This document shows, one piece after another, positions 1 to 5,676 of a DNA stretch of 35,203 nucleotides; position 1 is the stretch's first letter; the number at the start of each line of letters is the position of its first letter. The DNA comes from a virus: positions 1 to 35,203 of IMG/VR virus record IMGVR_UViG_3300021091_000216, one strand, 5' to 3'. The notes beneath the pieces were generated by a model. That model searched no databases. It saw nothing but the letters and a program-made list of their open reading frames with translations, and was not told the origin of the DNA. The position numbers and the translations under genes were made by a program.

Positions 1-82
1 CAATATTGACTTGAAGGACAGGTTCGCCAAGCTGCCTCTTACAATATGTGATAAGACTAGCTCTACTATTTGGAGATGCCAT
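1..82 (-). CDS. gp13: gp13-like neck (head completion) protein, N-terminal 27 codons only
   Basis: Only the first 27 codons are in the window; the gene continues beyond base 1. The ATG is at 82-80 and the peptide begins MASPNSRASLITYCKRQLG. The segment LITYCKRQLGEPVLQVNI aligns by eye with the T4 gp13 N-terminus (LKDVILRRLGAPIINVEL), including the R-x-LG-x-P-V/I core. In T4, gp13 works with gp14 at the neck that joins the head to the tail. The T4 gene order (fibre genes, then 13) agrees with this position after the tail fibre region. There is no clear Shine-Dalgarno sequence. The leader overlaps the U-tract of the upstream terminator, and a late-promoter-like octamer sits in that terminator's loop. 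The assignment rests on a short peptide plus gene order. Confidence 0.6.
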   Translation of the reverse strand, partial: MASPNSRASLITYCKRQLGEPVLQVNI

Positions 83-89
83 TAGCCAC

Positions 90-122
90 AAAAAACCCTT
101 CTTACATATTTAGTAAGAAGGG
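90..122 (-). terminator. Rho-independent terminator after the 63-residue gene
   Basis: A perfect 10-bp inverted repeat (CCCTTCTTAC at 96-105, GTAAGAAGGG at 113-122) encloses a 7-nt loop. Read on the minus strand it is followed by TTTTTTG, the expected U-tract, so it terminates minus-strand transcripts. It lies 8 bases downstream of the stop codon at 131-133. The plus-strand side has no U-tract. Confidence 0.88.
106..113 (-). promoter_or_regulatory. Possible late promoter (CTAAATAT) inside the terminator loop
   Basis: The minus strand reads CTAAATAT across the terminator loop, 23 bases upstream of the gp13-like ATG. It differs from the T4 late consensus TATAAATA but keeps the TAAATA core. Its spacing to the start codon matches that of the perfect late promoters elsewhere in this window. 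A chance AT-rich loop is the alternative. Confidence 0.35.
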
Positions 123-130
123 ATCTGAGA

Positions 131-322
131 TTATTCTACAACTTCTGTAGGTGCTTCTTCTGTTTCTGCTTCTGGTTCTAGAAGAGTTAGAGTTTCTAAA
201 CCGCCTTGTAGTTTCAGTCTATATTCTCTTGCCTTAGCAATATTTTCTTCGAGGTCAGCAATTTGCTTATCAGTCGTAGCAAGTTGCTCTTCAAAGTTTT
301 TCTTGAGTGTTGCAGTGTCCAT
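131..322 (-). CDS. Small coiled-coil protein with acidic tail, function unknown
   Basis: A 63-residue protein, taking the ATG at 322-320 as start; a GTG at 331-329 would add three residues. Neither start has a good Shine-Dalgarno sequence. Residues 5-45 form a charged, heptad-like helix (LKKNFEEQLATTDKQIADLE and onward), so a short coiled coil is likely. The last 15 residues are acidic and rich in E, T and P. There is no signal peptide or membrane segment. It forms its own transcription unit, with a perfect TATAAATA upstream (351-358) and a strong terminator directly downstream (90-122). Late expression next to the neck gene suggests a virion assembly or structural role, but that is inferred from context only. 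Confidence 0.75.
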   Translation of the reverse strand: MDTATLKKNFEEQLATTDKQIADLEENIAKAREYRLKLQGGLETLTLLEPEAETEEAPTEVVE

Positions 323-349
323 GGTAATCACAAGTAATCGTGTGTATTG

Positions 350-994
350 TTATTTATAAGTAAATGAAGAATCACCCTTTCCAACGGTTCCTCTTGGCAT
401 TATATTGAATGATAAAGAATATCTAATATTTTCTGAATTGTTTGGAGTTACCAAATGCCTGACTTCGCTTGGAAAGATTATTATCATACCTTGTTGTGGA
501 GATAATGTCAACCATGTAGAATTAAGAAAATTATTTTTGAGTTGATTTACTAATATTCTGGGAGAATCAGTTTTAAACATAATCTTAGAAGAATTATCAT
601 CATAGTCTCCAAAATATAAAACAGCACTATACCAAGAATTGCAATGAGAATGCTCTGTACAATATCCGTTCTTGAAAGTTCTTGTAAACCAAGAAGTTGT
701 GATCTGTATCTCAGTATCAAAATTTAAAATACCTTTCATACAGCTAAGAGAGACAGAGTTTAAATATTGTTTTATACCTAAGTATTTGTCCAATATTTCT
801 CTATTTTCAGAATATCCACTTAGATGTCCAGTTTCTTGATTATCATCTATCCATGAAACTGTAGAGCAAATTTTTTGTAAATTTGAACACGTATTATTAT
901 CTATTTCTGCAATAGATAATACTTTTGAAAACAATGGAGTTACATTCCATTCTAGTTTTGATTCTGTAATTTCATCATTTAAAGTAAACGTCAC
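350..994 (-). CDS. 2OG-Fe(II) oxygenase-like protein (TIGR02466-like), second copy
   Basis: A 214-residue protein resembling the small 2-oxoglutarate/Fe(II)-dependent oxygenases common in marine phages. These enzymes use O2 and 2-oxoglutarate to hydroxylate a substrate that is usually unknown. Visible signatures are TEHSHCNSWYSAVLYF (His115 and His117, probable metal ligands), IIIFPSEVRHLVTPNN (His180, distal ligand) and NIRYSLSFNIMP (Arg191, probable 2OG carboxylate anchor). The C-terminus GKGDSSFTYK is a typical family ending as I remember it. The start is a GTG at 994-992 with a GGAGC Shine-Dalgarno sequence six bases upstream. It overlaps the stop of the upstream gene as GTGA, indicating translational coupling. 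It shares the HxHxNS core with the oxygenase at 1788-2438 but is otherwise diverged, so the two probably do not have the same substrate. Confidence 0.82.
   Translation of the reverse strand: MTFTLNDEITESKLEWNVTPLFSKVLSIAEIDNNTCSNLQKICSTVSWIDDNQETGHLSGYSENREILDKYLGIKQYLNSVSLSCMKGILNFDTEIQITTSWFTRTFKNGYCTEHSHCNSWYSAVLYFGDYDDNSSKIMFKTDSPRILVNQLKNNFLNSTWLTLSPQQGMIIIFPSEVRHLVTPNNSENIRYSLSFNIMPRGTVGKGDSSFTYK
351..358 (-). promoter_or_regulatory. T4-type late promoter TATAAATA
   Basis: The minus strand reads CTTATAAATA here, a perfect match to the T4 late promoter octamer recognised by the gp55 sigma factor. It is 28 bases upstream of the ATG at 322 and overlaps the stop codon of the upstream oxygenase gene. 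Confidence 0.8.
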
Positions 995-1788
995 ATTTCT
1001 GCTCCATCTATCGGTCTCTTGCTACATTTTGGTTGTTCTTGACATAGACGACATAGCGGCATTTCTATAACCTTGCCATCTTTCATCAATCCATTTGCTG
1101 TCATTTCATATCCATTATACCAAACAATATTTTTAAAGTCATCTAATGTTTTCCAGGAAGATACAACTTCTCTTGGAATATCTGGTTTTAATAATTCATA
1201 CCAAAACCACTTTAATGAAATTTGTTTATCACTGTTACCAACTCCTACAAAAGTATCACAAGCATTTCCATCTATAAAATCTTCATGTATAGCATTTGCA
1301 GGGCAGTTGTTTATGCAGTCGTTGCATCCATCGCATAAATTCAACATTTGTCGGTTGATTTCTGGTTTTGGAAAATTAAGAATATCTTCCAAAAATACAA
1401 AAGCACATAATTTACATTGAAATCCAAATTTTTTATTATAAACCAACGAGTTTTTTGCTCGTACTCCAAGACCCGAATATATTGCTGCTTCTTTAAAGTT
1501 TAAATAAACTTGAATACAGATACCAGAATCAATATAATCTTTTAATAACACACAAGCTTCTTCATATAGGGAATAATCTGCAGCAACTTTTGAAGATCTT
1601 GCAAGAACTAATGTGTTGTTAGATTGATATGGTGCTTGAAGTCTATTCGTTAGCATTTCTCCTTTAAAGTGACAAGCTGCTTTTACTGGAGAATTTAATA
1701 CTTTTTTATATTCGGAACCATTTAGAATACCTATGTCCCATAGTTCATCTGCAAATCTATTCTTTATGTCCATAAAATCTATTGACAT
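991..1788 (-). CDS. QueG-like iron-sulfur protein with two 4Fe-4S clusters
   Basis: A 265-residue protein resembling epoxyqueuosine reductase (QueG) in its central and C-terminal parts. The segment AAIYSGLGVRAKNSLVYNKK followed by FGF matches the QueG pattern of AxxAGLGWIGKNxL and FGS. It is followed by a double-cluster ferredoxin pattern: C152-x2-C155-x2-C158-x3-C162-P, then C177, C246-x2-C249-Q and C255. An extra CKLC (C125, C128) is unusual. Family members are usually about 340-380 residues, so the N-terminal part is shortened. QueG performs the last step of tRNA queuosine synthesis using cobalamin, but this gene could equally be a redox partner in the local cassette. A strong Shine-Dalgarno AAGGTGAG lies nine bases upstream. 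The start overlaps the previous stop as TAATG, and the stop overlaps the next start as GTGA. Confidence 0.72.
   Translation of the reverse strand: MSIDFMDIKNRFADELWDIGILNGSEYKKVLNSPVKAACHFKGEMLTNRLQAPYQSNNTLVLARSSKVAADYSLYEEACVLLKDYIDSGICIQVYLNFKEAAIYSGLGVRAKNSLVYNKKFGFQCKLCAFVFLEDILNFPKPEINRQMLNLCDGCNDCINNCPANAIHEDFIDGNACDTFVGVGNSDKQISLKWFWYELLKPDIPREVVSSWKTLDDFKNIVWYNGYEMTANGLMKDGKVIEMPLCRLCQEQPKCSKRPIDGAEM
1001..1005 (-). promoter_or_regulatory. Shine-Dalgarno site supporting the GTG start at 994
   Basis: The minus strand reads GGAGC six bases before the GTG. The next in-frame start would cut into the conserved N-terminal region, so this site and the GTGA overlap decide the start. Confidence 0.65.
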
Positions 1789-2438
1789 TATGTATATCTC
1801 ACCTTAAAACCATATCTAGAATTACTAACAACTGTCGGCATAAAATTCATTGATAAAGTAATTCTGTTATCTGCTAAATTTTTTGGAACAGAATGTGACA
1901 TATGTGACTCCCAAAGATAAACTTCTCCTTCTTCTGGATAAACAATAGAATCTGAATTGTATTTCGTGATGAAATCTTCCTTTTGCAATAATGAAATAGA
2001 GGGTTGATGTGGATGAGATAAAGTAGATTTTTTATTAAACATTATAGGAGAATGTTTCTCTGGATCAAAATTTAAATAATATGTTCCAGATACAAATGAA
2101 TTTGAATGATAGTGGGCCATTTGCTCACCGCCAGCATTACATTTATTCAACCAACTATCTGTAACAATAACTTTATCAGGTAGTTCATATCCCAAAAGGG
2201 AAGTGATGTAATTATAACACATATCTTCTAACCAAATTTTAAAATCCGAAAATATCGGATCATATAAAATTGATTGATCTAATCTGTTTTTAAAATGAAG
2301 TAGATTTTTTGAGGAAATATTTTCTTCAAAGTCATCTATATGAGTTTCTACAATTTCTAAAACTTTTTTCTTTAGACATTGATGTTCTGGATATTGTGTT
2401 CCAAAAATAGGACATGGAAAGATATCAAACAATTTCAT
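1788..2438 (-). CDS. 2OG-Fe(II) oxygenase (TIGR02466-like), first copy
   Basis: A 216-residue protein starting MKLFDIFPCPIFGTQYP, a typical start for this oxygenase family. The metal and co-substrate motifs are visible: QMAHYHSNSFVSGTYYLNFD (His109 and His111), EVYLWESHMSHSVPKN (distal His182) and NRITLSMNF (Arg192). Such enzymes couple decarboxylation of 2-oxoglutarate to O2-dependent hydroxylation; the substrate here is not indicated. The ATG at 2438-2436 overlaps the upstream stop codon as ATGA, so translation is probably coupled. A TTG at 2474 would add 12 residues but lies inside the upstream gene and adds nothing family-like. There is no independent Shine-Dalgarno sequence, which fits coupling. 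It is a diverged relative of the oxygenase at 350-994. Confidence 0.85.
   Translation of the reverse strand: MKLFDIFPCPIFGTQYPEHQCLKKKVLEIVETHIDDFEENISSKNLLHFKNRLDQSILYDPIFSDFKIWLEDMCYNYITSLLGYELPDKVIVTDSWLNKCNAGGEQMAHYHSNSFVSGTYYLNFDPEKHSPIMFNKKSTLSHPHQPSISLLQKEDFITKYNSDSIVYPEEGEVYLWESHMSHSVPKNLADNRITLSMNFMPTVVSNSRYGFKVRYT
1798..1805 (-). promoter_or_regulatory. Strong Shine-Dalgarno site for the QueG-like gene
   Basis: The minus strand reads AAGGTGAG nine bases before the ATG at 1788-1786. It lies within the last codons of the preceding oxygenase gene and fixes the start at the TAATG junction. Confidence 0.7.
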
Positions 2439-4147
2439 TTTTTTAGTACCGATATAAACAAACCATTCCACCAACTATTGGCATCTTCATATGTTGTTGT
2501 TAATAATTGATTTTCATATAATGATGTGAGATTATTTTCTGTAATAAAATCTTTTGCAGATTTTACTACATCTGTAAAATTGGCATCATCAATAATTAAG
2601 ATAAAAATATCTTCAACTAATTTTAGCATAGAAGATAGAGATTTTTTTTGTTCCTCATAATCATGATTGCCATCATAAAAAATTACATTCACTTTTTTAT
2701 TATCAATATCATAAATGCCAACGTGTTCTATTTTTTTGTCGATCAGTTTTCCTATTTTATACTTTGATTGATTTTTTAAAAAATTTACTTTTGGAGCAGA
2801 GTATCCATTCCATTTTATATCTAATCTTGCTGGAGACACATTAACAAGATAGTTATCTACGGCATACGCTGGAATATTATTATTCATTGTAGCCGCAAAA
2901 AATGTGCTACCAGCATATGCTCCTATTTCTAAATATCTTACATCATTTAAAGAACATATGTTATTTAAAAAATGTTGAACTCTGCCAGAGGTAAGACCTT
3001 CAATTTGATATTTTGTATCATCAAATTTTGATTGGTTTTTCCCAGATTTATCCAAAGAATTTATTACATGATAAACATATGGATGATGATCTCTATCATA
3101 TTTTTTAACTCTAGATTCTATAACAGATTCGCAGTAATTACATTTCCAGCAATCAAACTTGCAGTTTTTAATTTTATCTCTCCAAATATCAATAGGTTTA
3201 TTTTCTATATGAATATCATGTATAAACTCATTAAAATTTGGAAACAAATAAATCTCATTGTTGGACCAATTTTTGATTATATCCATACTTTCTTTCAAAC
3301 GCAAAGCAGTTTCTCTACCATGCATCTTAAAAACATCTATTCCGAGATCTAAAAATTCCTGCCAATCTTCTCTCCATGGTGGAATATTAGCAGCTTTTAA
3401 TGAATGGGATGAATCTAATATATCCCAAGTAGAACAAGAAGTTCTACTTATTGCATCAGCAAAAAATTCTGGGTTATCAATTCCCCTTGTGTTATTATAA
3501 TGATAATGCTCTGGCATAATAGGGCATCCACCCCAGCAATTTTCATTTGCAAGTAATGATAATTTAATTGGTTTTCCTATAGAAGCGCAATAATTTTTTG
3601 CTTCTATAATACGAAGAAGTTGATCTCTATCTCTCATCAAATCTCTATCAAGATTTATATAGTGAAATCCTGCTTTTGCTAAAGATACAATTTCATTTGG
3701 TCTAGTTACTTCTCGTAAAATTGTATTTTTTATAAACAATTCTGGAAATTCTTTTTGGATTTGACCAGTCATCAACCAAGAAGTATGGGGAATAGTTGCT
3801 ATTTTAACTCCTCTGTCATAAACAAATTTAAAATTTTTTATGAATAAATCTAAATTTTCTTGATCTGGTCTAACAAATATATTATTAAAAGTTGCTGATA
3901 AGGGAATTCCAGTTTTCTTGGAAATGTAAAAAGCACCAAATGTTGTATCTTTTGCATTTACAAAATTATCCCCCATAGCATCTTGTTCAAAAGGAGGCAT
4001 TCGGCAAGTAAAATACAAATCAAAAATATATTCTTTATTTTCTTGAAGAAATGGGATAAAAATATTTTCTACAAAATCTTCAGGAAGTTTTGGGTTTATA
4101 GGTAAGCTGAAGATTTTTTGACGGTGTTGGATTTGATTTCGATTCAT
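2435..4147 (-). CDS. U32-like iron-sulfur domain fused to a class I SAM methyltransferase
   Basis: A 570-residue two-domain protein. Residues 1-345 resemble the U32 family (UbiU/UbiV/RlhA type): a TIM-barrel-like run, LANENCWGGCPIMPEHYHY with Cys204 and Cys208, Cys238, and LGIDVFKMHGRE, which corresponds to the family's G-x-x-x-x-K-I-x-G-R strand. An additional cluster C329-x3-C333-x2-C336-x2-C339 closes the domain. U32 proteins of known function carry 4Fe-4S clusters and often hydroxylate without O2. Residues about 380-570 form a Rossmann methyltransferase: motif I YLEIGAYAGSTF (405-416), Asp431, FYDGNHDYEEQ (490-500) and IIDDANF (518-524). A strong GAGGGG Shine-Dalgarno sequence lies eight bases upstream of the ATG. 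The gene overlaps the preceding one by 68 bases and leads the cassette. The U32 call is by motif only, and the joint reaction is unknown. Confidence 0.72.
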   Translation of the reverse strand: MNRNQIQHRQKIFSLPINPKLPEDFVENIFIPFLQENKEYIFDLYFTCRMPPFEQDAMGDNFVNAKDTTFGAFYISKKTGIPLSATFNNIFVRPDQENLDLFIKNFKFVYDRGVKIATIPHTSWLMTGQIQKEFPELFIKNTILREVTRPNEIVSLAKAGFHYINLDRDLMRDRDQLLRIIEAKNYCASIGKPIKLSLLANENCWGGCPIMPEHYHYNNTRGIDNPEFFADAISRTSCSTWDILDSSHSLKAANIPPWREDWQEFLDLGIDVFKMHGRETALRLKESMDIIKNWSNNEIYLFPNFNEFIHDIHIENKPIDIWRDKIKNCKFDCWKCNYCESVIESRVKKYDRDHHPYVYHVINSLDKSGKNQSKFDDTKYQIEGLTSGRVQHFLNNICSLNDVRYLEIGAYAGSTFFAATMNNNIPAYAVDNYLVNVSPARLDIKWNGYSAPKVNFLKNQSKYKIGKLIDKKIEHVGIYDIDNKKVNVIFYDGNHDYEEQKKSLSSMLKLVEDIFILIIDDANFTDVVKSAKDFITENNLTSLYENQLLTTTYEDANSWWNGLFISVLKK

Positions 4148-4874
4148 TTAGTTCACCCCTCACAGTTTTTAATTCACTCAATAAAGAAACTTCAAAATTC
4201 TCTTCTATACCATGAAAAGTTGGAAGAGCATTTGAATTTGATTTTTGTAACTCGTTTATATAGGGAGCAAGTTTTTGTTGTATCTTATTCATACTGACGT
4301 TGAATAATGATGAATATTGAATAGCAACTTCAAAAATAGCTTGTTGATCTTGTTCTGACATCATAGCAATGGAATCTAAATTGCCAGTTCCTATTCTTCC
4401 TTGAACAATAAAATCCAATGCTGCTTGTTTCCCCATACGAGCGATCCAATATTTTCTTTCTTCTGTTGGATCGTATTCTAATTTTTTTTCTAACTCTGCT
4501 TCATCGATATCTAACTTGATTAAATGATCATAGAATACATTAAGTTCCTTTTTCATAGTTTCAACTCTTCTATTGAAAACATTGAAATCAAGATCCATAC
4601 TTTCTAATTCTAATTCTAATAATTGTCTTTCATATGGGTCACTCTCTTTTTCTAACTCTGCCTGTATTTGCTTATATTTTATATCATGCTTTCTTTTTTC
4701 TATACTAACCTTGTCTAAATTATGAGATCTATTTTCTATCTCTAATAAACACTGTTTGATTTGCCTATCTTTAGTAACATGCGAGTGAATTACATACCAA
4801 TCCATTTGCTCTGTTGACATACCAGAGCTCCATTTTCTAGCAATTTTTTCAACAGTATCTCTATCAAGTGCCAT
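4080..4874 (-). CDS. Coiled-coil protein of unknown function
   Basis: A 264-residue protein that I do not recognise. The start MALDRDTVEKIARKW is the ATG at 4874-4872, with GAGA six bases upstream; a TTG at 4886 would add four residues. Residues about 45-140 are highly charged and heptad-like (long runs of E, K and L, such as LELELESMDLDF), predicting one or two long helices. Residues 145-215 look globular and helical. The last 35 residues are polar and probably disordered, and they are encoded in the 68-base overlap with the next gene. There is no signal peptide or membrane segment. Position directly after the fibre genes would suit a fibre assembly chaperone or a tail-associated protein, but nothing in the sequence proves this. 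Confidence 0.7.
   Translation of the reverse strand: MALDRDTVEKIARKWSSGMSTEQMDWYVIHSHVTKDRQIKQCLLEIENRSHNLDKVSIEKRKHDIKYKQIQAELEKESDPYERQLLELELESMDLDFNVFNRRVETMKKELNVFYDHLIKLDIDEAELEKKLEYDPTEERKYWIARMGKQAALDFIVQGRIGTGNLDSIAMMSEQDQQAIFEVAIQYSSLFNVSMNKIQQKLAPYINELQKSNSNALPTFHGIEENFEVSLLSELKTVRGELNESKSNPTPSKNLQLTYKPKTS
4156..4161 (-). promoter_or_regulatory. Strong Shine-Dalgarno site at the head of the redox cassette
   Basis: The minus strand reads GAGGGG, eight bases before the ATG at 4147-4145. It is the strongest ribosome-binding site in this part of the window and lies inside the coding end of the upstream gene, so the cassette can be initiated independently. Confidence 0.7.
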
Positions 4875-4903
4875 ATTAATTCTCAAGTTTGTATATTAAA
4901 AAA

Positions 4904-5674
4904 TTAAAAATTTATACCAATGCCAACATTTTTTCTTTCGTTTGGCTTGTCTTCATTTACTATTTCTCTTCCAATTTCTATTGCTTGTCGCCCGTGCATT
5001 GGAAGATTGAAATAATCTTCATACAAAAGATTTAGTTCTCTTATTGTTTCTGCGTCATAGAATTTTTGTTTTAATTCCTGACACTCTATATATAAACGTT
5101 TTACTTCCGCCTCATACGAAGACTGCTTTGTAATTATAACTTCGGAAAATTCTTCCTCCTCCTTCCCCTTTAACACAGCTAATGAGTTCCTAAATGAGTT
5201 GTCAGAAATTTGATACTTCCAACTTTCTCTCTCTAAAATAGAGGTTCTGGAAATAAAATCTTGATATCTTCTATCATATTCGGTTTCAACTAACATTTTT
5301 GCTACTAATTTCATTGCTTTAATAACAACAAGTTTTCTTTTTTCAGATAATGGAATTTTTACTTTGTCCAGAGGAGTTAATTCAGTACCTTCTGGTATTA
5401 AAGATAGAATATCAATCTCATCTTCAAACTCATTATCATTATCAATATCGATTGAATAAACAGAAATTACATCTCTAACATCTCCCCAAGATTTAATACC
5501 ATATATCGCTACATATTTTTCTACTTCAATTAATTTTGAAGAAGCATATAATTTTAATTTTTCAAAATCAATCTTTTCTACAGAAAAGAAAATCCATCCT
5601 AAAATATTTCCATGAGAATGAAATGAGTATAACTTAGATACCTCAGTGCAGTTAGTTAAAAAATATTTTCTCAT
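4904..5674 (-). CDS. Uncharacterised phage protein downstream of the tail fibre
   Basis: A 256-residue protein starting MRKYFLTNCTEVSKLYSFHS, with the ATG at 5674-5672, two bases after the stop of the 658-residue fibre gene. I do not recognise the family. It has a mixed alpha/beta N-terminal part (residues 1-75), an acidic stretch with DIDNDNEFEDEIDI (about 76-89), and a helical second half with charged segments (about 150-225). There is no membrane segment, signal peptide or catalytic motif. It lies between the fibre gene and the coiled-coil gene with only a short gap on each side, so it is almost certainly cotranscribed with the fibre from the promoter at 7676-7683. A role in fibre folding or attachment is possible by position only. 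Confidence 0.7.
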   Translation of the reverse strand: MRKYFLTNCTEVSKLYSFHSHGNILGWIFFSVEKIDFEKLKLYASSKLIEVEKYVAIYGIKSWGDVRDVISVYSIDIDNDNEFEDEIDILSLIPEGTELTPLDKVKIPLSEKRKLVVIKAMKLVAKMLVETEYDRRYQDFISRTSILERESWKYQISDNSFRNSLAVLKGKEEEEFSEVIITKQSSYEAEVKRLYIECQELKQKFYDAETIRELNLLYEDYFNLPMHGRQAIEIGREIVNEDKPNERKNVGIGINF

Positions 5675-5676
5675 TT

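Noticed and set aside
1073-1420. Plus-strand open frame of 115 codons opposite the QueG-like gene
   Set aside because: It lies wholly antisense to a gene with clear cysteine motifs, has no Shine-Dalgarno support and shows no recognisable protein pattern.
2436-2474. TTG start at 2474 for the first oxygenase
   Set aside because: The ATG at 2438 gives the family-like N-terminus and an ATGA overlap with the upstream stop; the extra 12 residues add nothing recognisable.
3110-3165. Radical SAM enzyme call from the CxxxCxxC at Cys329-336
   Set aside because: The motif is at the end, not the start, of the barrel, and the NENCWGGC and FKMHGRE motifs fit the U32 family better. It is kept as an open point in the findings.
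4872-4886. TTG at 4886 as the start of the coiled-coil gene
   Set aside because: An ATG four codons later has GAGA at a suitable distance.
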